From Psophocarpus tetragonolobus (Eukaryota > Streptophyta > Magnoliopsida > Fabales > Fabaceae), in NCBI GenBank assembly GCA_037954015.1, contig CM075689.1, forward strand, positions 5,786,001 through 5,850,000: a DNA stretch of 64,000 nucleotides, in the 5' to 3' direction. Positions within the stretch are counted from its first letter, which is position 1, and the number at the start of each line of letters is the position of its first letter. The position numbers and the translations under genes are program-made. Shown here piece by piece: positions 49,284-60,429 of this stretch. The notes below the pieces were generated by a model. That model searched no databases. It saw only the letters and a program-made list of their open reading frames with translations, and was not told the origin of the DNA.

Positions 49284-50305
49284 TAACAAGGAAGAGTTAG
49301 CTCTATCTTTGAAAGGATTTTCTCTTTTTCACCATATTGGTAAAGGGACCTTCTGTGCAAGTGAGTTGGTTTCCATGTGTGAGGTTTGGTCATCACTCCA
49401 GGCAGGATGGTGGAGGATTCGCCCACCAATAAAACTCGTTCAATAGTCTGTGTTCTTCCATCAAAGTCACTATTAGGCATCATGGCTGTGGGTTTTTGGT
49501 TTTGTGTCTGCCTCGTAAATAATGGAAGTCCAAACACAAATTTATTCCCTAACTTCTGGTATTGGGGAATCAACTCCTATTCTTCATGGGCATTCATGTG
49601 GTTGGAGTCTTCCCTGGTGTCATGCGTTTCTTCATGCTTTGAATTGGTAGTTGCCCCTACCTTCGTGACTAGGTTCACACACATCTGCCTTGTTTGGAAT
49701 GGTCCTCCGAATTTGTTTAGATTCGTTCATTTTGTCCCTGTCAGTTCTGTGGCTTTAACTACAACTTTTGCAGCATCCTTTTGACATGAGGTTTTGATGC
49801 GCTTCAACATGGTTGTGTTGGTTCTTTTGTAGCATCCTTTTGACATGAGGTTTTCATGCGCTTCAACATGGTTGTGTTGGTTCTTTGGTTGGAGGATTCT
49901 TGCTTGCCATTAGTGTTCTTGTTGGATTTGGGCTCAATTGTGAAAATTTTGATTTTTAATTCTGCATATTTTGGGTATGTTTGTGGCTTGTGGATGTGTT
50001 TCAAGTTTTTCCTGTAATTGGTTGAGCTACGATTCACTAGATGTTGATGATGATCATAAGTTGTGTCATGTGTCGAAGTGCTTGGTCCTACTCCCTGTTG
50101 ATTTTTCCCTGATACTTATTTGTAGAATTTCTTACTAATAAGAGGCATTTTCCTTCTTTAACATGCATTGAGTGTATGCACGACCGCTATGCCTATTTGT
50201 CTCTTACTAATTTTCCATTATATTAACAATCTCATGCATGGAATTTGCCTAATAGTTTGTGCCCTTCATCATGGTTTATGTCTCTGATGCATCATCTTCT
50301 CCCTA

Positions 50306-51151
50306 TGATGCATTCTTGGAACATTCTCCTTAGGATCTTGCTTCAAGAAGTTCCAATTGTGCAAGAAGGTGTGGATGAATAGGAAGAAGATGAAGATGGA
50401 GGGTCACTTTAGGTAGAGATAACCCTAGTTTATAGAAGCTTGCCACAAGGGAAGAAACTCTTGATAAAAGCCATAGAAACACTCTCAAAGTTAGAGAGAA
50501 GAAGACAATCTCAAAGAGTCTCACAAAGTCTAATTTGTATAAAATGAACTAAGATGATTACAAGAGTGAGTGAGGACCTATTTATAGAGGGGAGAGAGAG
50601 TGTTGGACGTTCAAGGGGCTAAGGGAAAGAAAAGGAAAAGATCCAAAAAAGTCCCTAGAATTTAGGATCTATGTTCCCTCTAGTTTGAATTTAAATTTTG
50701 GAGGAAAGTGACATAACACTTCTAAAATTCAAATAAGAAGCAACAAGAACAGCCATGTAGGAGAGAGGACATGATGTGGTGCCTCTCATGAGGGAACAAG
50801 GGGCCCTACATGTCTCCTACATGCTTCATGTGTTGGTTAAAAGGATTTTAGAAGCAATTAGGGGTGTGCAAATGAATAACCACACATCCAAATCCTTCTA
50901 GGCCAAACCATCTAATTAACACACTCCTCTAAAGGGACTATACACATCTCTTAGAGAAAATAAAACCTATAGGCCAAAATACAAGGCCTAAAATTATGAA
51001 AATTGCACTCATTCAAAATACTACATAAACTACACAATTTATTTACATAGTTTTGAGACTATGGTCCTAAAGTCTTCATGAAGCTCCTTCCTAGCCATGC
51101 CCTCTCTCTAATCCTCCTAGCCAAGATCCATTGCTAGGGAGGAATGCATCA
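50306..51151 (-). mobile_element. solo LTR nested in the LINE
   Basis: An 846-bp block with a perfect 10-bp terminal inverted repeat, TGATGCATTC at 50306 and GAATGCATCA ending at 51151, in the TG...CA form of an LTR. It contains a TATTTATAGAGGGG promoter-like motif near 50580 and no internal retrotransposon genes. It interrupts the antisense LINE ORF1 just downstream of its CCHC knuckle. The flanking pentamers CCCTA and CCTTT match poorly, so the 5-bp target duplication is decayed or absent. I read the LTR on the minus strand from its TGATGCATTCCTCCC end, but orientation is not certain. Confidence 0.7.
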
Positions 51152-51195
51152 CCTTTTCCAATGTTATCTTTGTTAATGGTTTCCTTTCCTTCATT

Positions 51196-51485
51196 GCAAT
51201 TTATGTCCTTGTGTCCATAACATACACATTTAAAGCATATTTTATGAAGCCCTTCATATTGCAATTGTAATAAGTGCTCTTTAGCAATGAGCTTTAGATG
51301 AAGAGGTTCAACAAAAATCCTTGCAGACTGACTCCTTGTTGTATCATAGTTACTCGGTCAATCTTCAACATAGTACCCAAGATGGCACCAAACCTACTAA
51401 AAAACCCATCATTATACAATTCGATTGGTAGGTTTGGAATATGAACCCAAACTGCCACCTTGGTAGAAATAGACAAACTTCCCAA
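51196..51485 (-). pseudogene. LINE ORF1 remnant (DUF4283 and CCHC knuckle)
   Basis: Minus strand 51485-51294 encodes VAVWVHIPNLPIELYNDGFF and RFGAILGTMLKIDRVT, a typical DUF4283 C-terminal region. At 51237-51196 follows a perfect C-x2-C-x4-H-x4-C knuckle (CFKCVCYGHKDINC). The solo LTR lies immediately beyond. The N-terminal part extends to about 51900 in broken frames. Confidence 0.8.
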
Positions 51486-52009
51486 GAAGAACGGTCTTCA
51501 TCGTTGAACCATTATATAATGGTCTACAACCACTTAAGGACCATGAAAAATTGCTCAATTATAGGGGATGGAAAAAGTACTTAGTAGTTATTTTGGGATA
51601 GATAAATGATTTTAAGAGTGCCTTTTTTTTGCCCAATCCTGCTTCAGTTTTGCTTCCAATGTCCTAAAATCAACTGTTTTGCCCAAGATATCCTCTTATA
51701 TCAACCATGGAGGTGACACCTCTTCCTCGAGAACCCCAAAAGAACATCCATTAAATTTAAAGAATGACACTGGTCCATCATTATTTAGTAGCTTCATCTT
51801 ATATGGGGTGTTCGCTTCTTCTTTCAGTTTGATGTCTCCCTTTCCCCACCATTGTTGAGGTTCCCATCCATTATTGTTTTATGTTTAACCTTTCGGTTAC
51901 TTCTTAAAAGTAGATCTTCCTCTTCCTTAGAGGCCTCTATAAAAATCTTAGCATAGCCTCCACTTATCCTTTCCTTATTTCCTTTGATAATCACGTGTCA
52001 TTGTTTAAA

Positions 52010-52037
52010 ATATATATATATATATATATATATATTA
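52010..52037. repeat. (AT)n microsatellite
   Basis: Dinucleotide run of about 14 units close to the presumed 5' end of the antisense LINE. Confidence 0.9.
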
Positions 52038-52039
52038 AT

Positions 52040-54976
52040 TAGATATAATAAAAGATGTTCAGGCTAAGACCCTTTTTTATTACATCTTTTATCTTTTCAT
52101 GGTTATGAGTCACTGGAAAGGTTTGAGGCTTAGAAGGAGACTACGAAGGTTCAAAAGGGTGGATTTCTTCAAATATTTCTATTTTTTTATTCTTTCAATG
52201 TATTCTTTGATGATTATTGGTTTCCCAACACCATGAGTAGCTAATTCTCTTTGTTGGGGTTGTAATGTAGTATGCTCATATGAAACTTATTTTGATCTCT
52301 ATTAAATTCCTATTTCTTTTTATATATGATTGAATTTTTAATGTATGCTTAGTACTGCTTCACGGAAGCATGACTTGTGTTTCCCCTATTATTTATAAAA
52401 TTTATTGGCTTACAAAAAAATGTATATGCTTAGTTGTTATTAGAACTTATAAATCTATATCTGGTTAATTAAATTGAGAGGTCAAACATTTTCTTTTAAT
52501 GAAACTCCTTAACAATTGTGTTTGAATTAATTGCATAACCAAACAACTTGTGAAAACCTTCAACTTAAACCTCTTTTTCTTTTGAGGGTCAATCTAGGAT
52601 TAATTGATTAAGAAATTACTAATTTTTTAGGGTCAATCACTCTTAGTAATTTATAAAGAAGGTAGTAATCATTATAATAGTGCTTAATTGGAAGTTTATT
52701 CAAGATAAAAAATTTGTAAAAAAAAGCATAATTAGAAGTTTCTATGCTACAAAATATTAAACAAAAAAAAAAAAAGAAGCAAAAATACTCGGTAGGAACC
52801 CTAACACATTAATAAGAAAAAGTTTATTGAAACTTCTCATAAGCACAATGAGTGCAAAATTGGAAACAAAACATTACACAATATTCATAGCTCAAAATTT
52901 CCTTAGATATAAAAGCATCGTCCCATTACATTATTTGCACCGTGCAAAACACTCCCTTCTAAAACTGTAGAACAAATAAGCAGAATAGTAAAAAATTAAT
53001 TAAGGCTTAACTATCCAAAATTGTAGCAGATCGAAGTTTTATATTGTCACATAGCCCCTGTCAAAACATTATCAGAATTTGATCAGTATCATCAACAACA
53101 GACATTATAACCGTTAAATCTCGCTTGTAAAAGTGGGAAAACACATTAAGATTAAAATATCTAGAGAAAGTGTTAGATGATCCATGTTCTCTTATCCAGC
53201 TGCATCTCAATCTCAAGACAATAACCACATGCTTGCTTCTTAGGGCTGGAAAATTAATTATTAAGCAATCGACACACCCTACGACTAAGAGTTGAACATT
53301 GTTAGCTGCAGATAATTTTATTGTTAATCAACTTCACAACTGGCACTATGAGACAAGCCAAATAAACGTATTTGTTTAACTAAAGATAGGTCAATGTAAT
53401 GGTTTTTTGCCTTTTGTTTTTTACCAGCTATGTTTTCATGTTTATGTTGCGCACAAGTTTCAAGTCCTTTGTTTTCCGTACTGGCATGGTTGGCCATGAG
53501 AGTGAGATTCTTGAATAGAATAAAAAAGGGTATCCCTCATTATTATTAGTATTACAAATAAACGAGCCACACAAGCTCTCAAATTGGATTATTCAAGTCA
53601 TAGAAAAGATATATATACAGGATATAGAATTTGAAGTTTTCAATTGAAAAATAACCACTGACCGACTACATTAATCGTTTCATGAAGCAATATATTGTTG
53701 GCTTCAAAATCAAAGAAAAAACGTGATAGAGTAATCAAACAAAACTAAATGTGAGGTCGTTCTAACTATGCTGGTAGCAATCATATTACAATTACATCAG
53801 ATGACAGATACACCTCTAAGACCCCTGAGGATTTCCCAACACAATAAATAGAAAATAAGAAAGGAAAAAAAAGCTGCAACCAAGCAAAAGACTTGTCCCC
53901 TCCATGGTTGGACCTAGTGGAGTTTCCTCACTTTTCCAATCTAGTGGGCCCGGTGTAGCGTTTGCTTAGGCCCACCTATAATTGGGCTCCTTTTCTACCA
54001 CAATCTGAAAAATACTAAGCATATTAATTACTATACACATATTCAACGTGACCAAAATACCACCATATTAATTACTATTACTATTTTGGCAAATCCCAAA
54101 AAGGTTTTATATAGTACTCAATCACAAAAGATTAAAAAAAGCAAAGGCATAGAGGTGCATGTAAACCTAGAGCAGCAACCTGATTAAATTGTTTTTTTTT
54201 TTTCTATTGTAGAACACTTACAAGGAGGTGGAAGAGAGAAAATAAGACAATAATGATTTTATCTTTTTCTATTTATTTTCTCTTTTTCTAACTTCTTTCT
54301 AGTTTCTATCATATTATAGTTTTTCTTTTCTTTTCCCGACTTCTCACATTCAATGAACACATTTTTTTTTATAGAATTAAGGCTTGCAATGTCTAAACTT
54401 TTTCAAATATTATTTAATATGATTAAAATATGTTTTTAATTCTTGTACTTATATTTAATTTTAGTCATTTTTATTTTTAAATTAACTATTTTAATCTCAA
54501 ATATCTTAAAACATGTCTGCATAAAAAAAGAATCTTCTGCATAAAAAAAATATCTTAAACATGTGAACTCAGTCTATCACATTTAATAGTGTTAACATTG
54601 TTAACGAATTTCACATTATCGCTATTTTAAAATAATTTTTTTAGTAGTTATAACTTATAAAGTTTAAAAACATATATAATATAGGTTATGTTTATTAAGA
54701 TATTTTTTAGTTAATTTCTAACTTATTTTTTATTGTTAAGAAATTTGAGTGTTTGATAAACAAACTTTTTAGTAACTTGCAATTTTTTTTTTAAATGCCG
54801 CTTCAAGTAGTGTTTTTTTAATATTATCTTTTAGTTTTTTATGTTTATTCTATTTTTACCAATCATGTTTATTAGAGTTCTTTTTTAATATTTTTTATAT
54901 AAGATAAAAAAAATTATATTTTTTAGTTATATCATTTTACATTTAAAACTACTTCAAGAGATAATTTTAGAATGAA
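52040..54976. other. gene-free spacer, repeat remnants
   Basis: No gene is supported. Positions 52060-52400 (with AACACCATGAGTAGCTAATT and CTTTGTTGGGGTTG) look like retrotransposon-derived untranslated sequence, but I could not define ends. Positions 52800-54000 are less AT-rich without recognisable coding. From about 54690 to 54976 the sequence resembles one half of a further inverted-repeat element whose other half may lie at 56770-56930. Confidence 0.4.
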
Positions 54977-56768
54977 ATATCAAGCGTGTCCTTGAAAAAT
55001 TAAAACACTGACATCTGTGTCCATAAAAGAATCTTAGAGGCATTCAATTTAGGTCCTTAAATCTTTTTTTCGTTTGCACATTAACCATATGTTACTGATA
55101 TCGTTTAGTCAGTTGTTAAGTGTAATGCTGGAAAGTTCATTTTTCATATGTGACATTCCACGTCATGGTCCACATTACACAAATCTAAGTCAAAGTGAAA
55201 ACATCATTTGGGTCCTCAAAAGATTAAAGTGGTGGCATCTAGGTCCTTGAAAGATTTTTAGAGACATTCAGGTCCTTGAAAGATTTTTAAAGACATCTAA
55301 GTCCTTGAAATTTTCTGTTATTTGCATGTAGGTCCCTTAACTCCTATGTTGTGAGTCCTTCTTTCTTGTACATGATAGCCCAACTCCTTTCCTGACATCC
55401 ACTTTTCTTTTATTTAATTTTTTAAATTAAAAACATCTGCCAAGGTTCTAATGGTAAAAAGTAGTTGTGTGATGAATACCAAAATTAATGAAGGAAAATT
55501 GTCATTAATAAATTCAATTGATGTAACATTTGAATTTTGAAAATAATTTGATTGTTTTGAATTTTCTATTTTGGATTTTTAATTTAAAATATTAAAACAG
55601 ATTGGGTCATTCAGCTTGCGAAAAATCAACAACATGCAATGGCAACGCACACTCACGTCACTCGCATCCGGTCGTCTCACAACTCTGACATATATCGTCG
55701 TTGACGTTTAATATCTCTTTCTCATTTTTATATGTGTTTCCTCTTTTATTCATTTTTTTGTTCCTCATTCAAGTTCTTTTTTTTTTAAATCTTGTTGTGA
55801 TTCCAATAAGAGATTGGCATCCTCAAGACACTATATGTTTTCATGAAGGGTGTTGCGAGTTGTGGGGTTGTGTTGGGTTGCAAGGGTTGGGTAGTTGGAG
55901 CTAGGTTGCGCCAAGAAGGTTCTAGCGAGGGAAAGGAGTAAAGTTGGGTACGATGAGGTAGGGGGTTGTCAAGCTATTTGTTTGATTTTTTAAATGACTT
56001 TGGAAATTTGGTTCTATGAATTAGTTTGGTATTTTACTAGAAGCATGTGAATTATAATATAATGAATTTTCCCCTTCATATTAGTTTGAGACTTTAATTC
56101 AATGCTAACAGAATAACTTGAAAATTCACTTGGTATTGATTTTTTCCCCCTTCTTTATAATGGAAAAAGGGAATATGAAGGGTAGAGGAATAAATTAGGG
56201 ATTTTTTTTTTATATTCCAGTGGTTAAAAACCTCTATAAATATTTTAATTTTAAAAAATAAATAAAAGAAAAAGTGAATGTGATGTAAGCATATGGATTG
56301 TCACTTAAGAGATAGAGGTATTACTAGCACAACAGTTAATTGTTAACTATGCAGTTGTCTAGTGTCATTAGACTAAGACCTGCATGCAAATGGTGAAAAA
56401 TTTCAAGGACCTAAATGTCTTTAAAAATCTTTTAAGGACCTACGTACCTCTAAAAATCTTTTAAGAATGTGAATGCCTCTAAAAATCTTTCAAGATCTAG
56501 ATGTCACCACTTTAATTTTTTTAGGACAAAAATGATGTTTTCACTTTGATTTGAATCCTTATGAGGTGGACAATGGTGTGAAATGACATATATGAGAGAG
56601 ATACCGTACCAACATACTACTTAACAATTGTTGTCGTTTGCATGACATAGAGACTATCATGCAAACGACAACAAGATTAAAAAACTTGGATGCGTCTAAA
56701 ATTCTTTCATTATCTAACCTATGTGTCAATGTTTTAATCTTTCATAAATATTTTTGCTATTTTACTTG
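54977..56768. mobile_element. long-inverted-repeat DNA element with GC-richer core
   Basis: The left arm (about 54977-55400) and right arm (about 56345-56768) are imperfect reverse complements. Landmarks are GATTAAAGTGGTGGCATCTA on the left against TGTCACCACTTTAAT on the right, TAAGTCAAAGTGAAAACATC against ATGTTTTCACTTTGATTTGA, and repeated AGGTCCTTGAAAGATTTTTA against AAAAATCTTTTAAGGACCT. The core at 55600-55980 is clearly less AT-rich and has a 67-codon frame (55701-55904) of unknown similarity. The long arms suggest a Mutator-like non-autonomous element, but no 9-bp duplication was found. Confidence 0.65.
56628..56674. repeat. perfect 18-bp hairpin
   Basis: TTGTTGTCGTTTGCATGA (56628-56645) and TCATGCAAACGACAACAA (56657-56674) are exact reverse complements around an 11-nt loop. 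The hairpin lies in the right arm of the long-inverted-repeat element. The left arm has only one copy of a related phrase (TTTTTCGTTTGCACATTAAC), so the hairpin is a local inverted duplication. Confidence 0.95.
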
Positions 56769-57671
56769 ATAATTTTCCCAAAAGCTTATTTCAATAAGCT
56801 AACTTAACAACTATTCGTTACCAATTTTTTATTACTAATCATTTTTTGTTTTTGGCTGTAGTTAATTCTTCAGTTAATTTTACTACAAATAGTTATAGTT
56901 TTAACAGCTACTATTTGAGATATAAAACACATATTTAATCATTTTAGTAATTTCTTGCCATTTAAACGGCTAGAAAATAGACACATTTTGTCGCTATAAC
57001 GAATTTTGTTAACATTACTCACATTCTTGAACGAGAGGGGATAAATTTTTCATATTTTCTAGAGTTTGGAAAACAAAATGCTCAATCTAAAATAAAAGGA
57101 CTAAATTCGAATTTAATTATAAAGTAAATAAATCAAAAAGTATATTTTATCTTTTTTAATAATTATATATTAGCATTTAAAAGTTAATTTCTGTTATCAT
57201 TTTCATATGTTGTATCTATCTATATATATGTGGGGAAAGTGTGTTAAAAGAAATAGAATAAATTACAACAATATTTTTTAAAATTTTATGTAATTATATT
57301 TATATTTTTGTTTTTTAACTACTATTTTTGTATTTAGAAGGATTATTAATATAATGTTTTTAAATCTAAATAGAAGTTAATATAAAAAAATAAAAAAGTG
57401 AAATTACGTAATTTGATAAAAAAATCACATAATGTTGTTTAATTTGGTGAAAGTAATAATATTGTTAGTTACCATTGACGGAAAACACGTTTCTTAAATC
57501 TCGAAGGAAATTTCATTAAAAAAAAAAAAAAAGCTATAAAAAAGAGCCGTTTTTTCAACCTTTGTGATTCATAAAAATTATTTTTGCCTGCATAGGTGTT
57601 GTTACTTGGCATTACTAGTCTATGAAGTAAAAACACGGAAATTACTAGTGGATGTCTCACAGACATTTGTT
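56769..57671. other. spacer downstream of the transporter gene
   Basis: AT-rich. It includes the probable 3' untranslated region of the minus-strand transporter. Positions 57240-57440 resemble 38650-38868 (AATTACAA, TAATATAATGTTTTTAA, AAAAAGTGA), which suggests a shared small repeat. No gene. Confidence 0.4.
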
Positions 57672-59463
57672 TTAAGTTTGGACAGTGGTCCCTAGCTGTA
57701 GTTGGGCATTGGCATACCCACTGTGCAGTTGCTTGGCGGTGTTGGGTTTGGAGCGAAAATTACCAAACGAGGCTTCCATATCTTCCAGCGTCTTACCCCG
57801 CGTTTCAGGAAGCACGGTGTAAAAGAATATCCAGCCAATGGTAGCAATCCCAGAAAAAAGGAAGAAAGCGCCACCAATGGTGATTGCTTTCTCCAGGGAC
57901 AGAAAAGTCATTGAGATAACCCCACTTGTGGTCCTGTTGACCACAACACCCGCGGCCGCACCCTGCGCCCGCAGCCTCAACGGAAATATTTCAGAACTGT
58001 AGACCCAGGTGATGGGTCCCGCACCGATGGAGAAGGTGGCCACGTAAGCCAAGACCATGGCTATGCTCAATCCGACGGCCCACATAAGTTTGTTATCGGT
58101 GTGATCAATGACGGTGAGGGTGATGGCGAGCGTGAGAAGCGAGAGCACCATGCCCCCCACACTGGACAATAACAAGGGACGACGGCCGACGCGGTCCAAC
58201 ATAAAAGTAGCGACCAAGATGAAGACGGTCTTGACGAATCCAACGGCGACGGTTGCGAGAAGCTGATCAGTGTCGCTCTTGATCCCAGCCTTTTCGAAGA
58301 TCCTTGGGCTGTACAAAACGACGGCGTCTACCCCAGACGCTTGTTGGAAGAAGTGAATCCCGAGGGCGGCGATTAAGATATGACGAATCGCGGGTGTTGG
58401 ATAGAGGAACAACTCTTTCCATACGCCCTCACCCGTGTTTCGTTTTGTTACCTCAACCTGAACGACGTCGTCGTTGCAATTCTCCGGGATTCCTGCGGCT
58501 TCTTTGATGTCCGCTAACCTTTGCTGAGCCTCTTCCTTGGTGTCGGAGGTTTTGTTAAGCACTTTTATTGCCTCCCCCAAACGGCCCCTCATCACCAGCC
58601 ATCGTGGAGACTCCGGCATCGCCAACACTCCCACCGTTAGGATTACTGAGGGAATTGCACCTATTCCAAGCATCATTCGCCATCCCAACTTGAGCGTCAT
58701 CTTCGAAAATGCATAGTTGGATATGTATCCCAGTAATATCCCTCCATTGATAAAAACCTGCAAATGAAATATTAATTAAATTAACCCACCCACCTACAAG
58801 TAGAGTATTAATTAATTTGATAAGAATGAATGAAAGCAAAACCTCAGGGAAGGAAGTAAGGAAGCCACGAGAGGAGGCCGGGGAGACCTCGGCGGTGTAG
58901 ACGGGGGCGATCATGAGAGCGTAACCGATGCCAATGCCGGCGACGAAACGGCCAAACATGAGAAAGGCATAGTTAGGGGAGAAGCCCATGAGGAGTGCTC
59001 CCACGAAGAATATGACACCCGCGAATACTATCGTGTAACGCCTTCCTATCCAGTCCGAGGTTCTGCCCGCCAGGCATGACCCTATCAGAGAATACAGATT
59101 TATGATTCCCACCAGCACCTCGATCTGCACGTCCGACACTTTCAGGTCCCTTTTTATGTACTTCGCTGCTCCACTCATCACTCCGATATCTGTAACAATA
59201 TATGTCATACTTATTACATTTATTTATTTATTTATTTATATATACCACTTTCCAATTTCCAAACAATATACTGGACAAGCTTGCGCTTTACCATTTTCCC
59301 CGCAAAACCAAACACGATTTAAGGAGCAAGACTCACCGTAACCAAGCAAGATGGAAGTCATGGAAGCCAACATAGCACAGGCAAAAGCATACTTGTTCCG
59401 TTTGGGCTTCTTTGGAGGATCAAAATCGTCTAGTGTAGCTTCCACTACCTTTCCCTCAGTCAT
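57672..59463 (-). CDS. polyol/monosaccharide transporter (PLT family)
   Basis: Three exons on the minus strand: 59463-59337, 59189-58843 and 58757-57672, joined by two GT-AG introns (147 and 85 bp) into 519 residues, the normal size for plant polyol transporters. It is a major-facilitator sugar porter with about 12 membrane segments. The first junction rebuilds LLGYDIGVMSGA. Diagnostic motifs are GRTSDWIGRR (84-93), PESPRWL (206-212), FFQQASGVDAVVLYSPRIF, DRVGRRP and PETRGK (475-480). Relatives such as Arabidopsis PLT5 carry polyols, inositol and monosaccharides with protons across the plasma membrane. The short acidic N-terminus (EATLDDFDPPKK) is typical of the family. Frame and splice sites are intact. 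Exact substrate and PLT number cannot be set from sequence alone. Confidence 0.95.
59219..59240. repeat. (ATTT)n microsatellite in transporter intron 1
   Basis: About five tandem TTTA units within the 147-bp first intron, between donor GTGAGT and acceptor CAG. Confidence 0.85.
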
Positions 59464-59625
59464 CTTCTTCGTTTAGCTGAATATCCGCAGAAGATAAAAT
59501 ATATTAGAGGCCGAGACAGATTAGAGAAAGCTTGTTAAAATGGGTCATATATATCAAAGTAACAAGTACAATGACAAGTGAAGCAGCAGAGTATAGGCAT
59601 ACGACTGAGAGCTTCGGCCAGCGTG

Positions 59626-59633
59626 CTTATATA
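59626..59633 (-). promoter_or_regulatory. TATA box of the polyol transporter gene
   Basis: The minus strand reads CTATATAAG around 59634-59626, 163 bp upstream of the start codon at 59463. Transcription would begin near 59600, giving a 5' leader of about 135 nt. A GA/CT-rich tract (about 59696-59715, CTCTCTCCCTCTCTCTCTC on the plus strand) lies 65-90 bp further upstream and may be a GAGA-type promoter element. Confidence 0.65.
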
Positions 59634-59715
59634 GACCAAAGGCTTTCGTCACCGTAGACTAATTAGTCTCACTCACACATGGTAGGAACCCCCATACTCT
59701 CTCCCTCTCTCTCTC

Positions 59716-60429
59716 CCGACCTAAACAAATCGTTTTCTCTGGACGTACACACCTCTTTCGCACCTTTTTTATTTTTATTTTCTTTGGGAAAATTATTTTT
59801 TTGCACTCAGTAAGTCCACAGGAATACGTAATGTCGTATTACGAGATAACCATTGAGAGAAAAAACGCGCTCAAACTGAAATTGCTCACTTATTCATATC
59901 AATTATATCATCAAATATACGTCAATACTATTCTTTCGGGGCGTGTAGAAATCACGAGTGCAAACATGCCTTGTGGCTCCCACCCACAAAATTACAAATC
60001 ACTACAGTCCCCAAATCTTCAGTAAATTCATAATCTAATTGCTGAAAATAAATGGCTTATCTTGTATTAGAATTTTTTTTTTCGGATAAACCAATTTTTA
60101 ACGGATTCCATTTGCACAGAATTTTTCCTAATGTGGATCTTCTATCTAAACCAAACCAATTCTCATTTACGACCCTGTTTAGTTAGATCAAGTCATTGAA
60201 TTTATTATGAAAATAATAAAAAATTAAAAAACATTTGAAAGTGATTTTAATTTTTTATTCTGATAGAAATTGAAAAGGTTATAAATTCAATTGTAAAAAA
60301 TTGTAATAAACAATAAAAATATTAATAAATTAAAAGTTAACATGAGAATTTTAAACCAGCAATAATACTGTAGAAAGTAATATTAATTGAGAGATAAGCT
60401 ATAAAGAGAATAAACCTGAAAAGTAAAAC
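59716..60429. other. transporter upstream region
   Basis: Distal promoter and spacer. The 74-codon frame at 59801-60025 shows no recognisable similarity. No gene is supported. Confidence 0.4.

Larger units (their letters stand above)
45236..51990 (-). mobile_element. L1-type LINE with RNase H domain, inactive
   Basis: Antisense LINE of about 6.7 kb including an 846-bp nested LTR. In transcription order: ORF1 with DUF4283-like domain (51485-51294) and CCHC knuckle (51237-51196); endonuclease start (WNCRDTRSLNFNNLIKD near 49270); reverse transcriptase (47760-47153); a zf-RVT-like region with CPIC near 46080; and RNase H (45660-45240). Stops and frameshifts throughout. No poly(T) tract or target duplication is recognisable at 45.2 kb, where it meets a GGGTA-rich repeat. 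The 5' limit near an (AT)n run at 52010 is approximate. Confidence 0.85.

Noticed and set aside
49386..49784. 132-codon plus-strand frame
   Set aside because: It lies antisense to LINE ORF1/ORF2 and is an opposite-strand shadow without a recognisable domain.
52060..52420. Possible additional LTR with ACACCATGAGTAGCTAA phrase
   Set aside because: It looks retrotransposon-derived, but I could not find TG...CA ends, a target duplication or a partner copy, so I left it as spacer.
57702..58507. Plus-strand frames of 67-70 codons across the transporter
   Set aside because: Antisense shadows of the GC-rich third exon of the polyol transporter.
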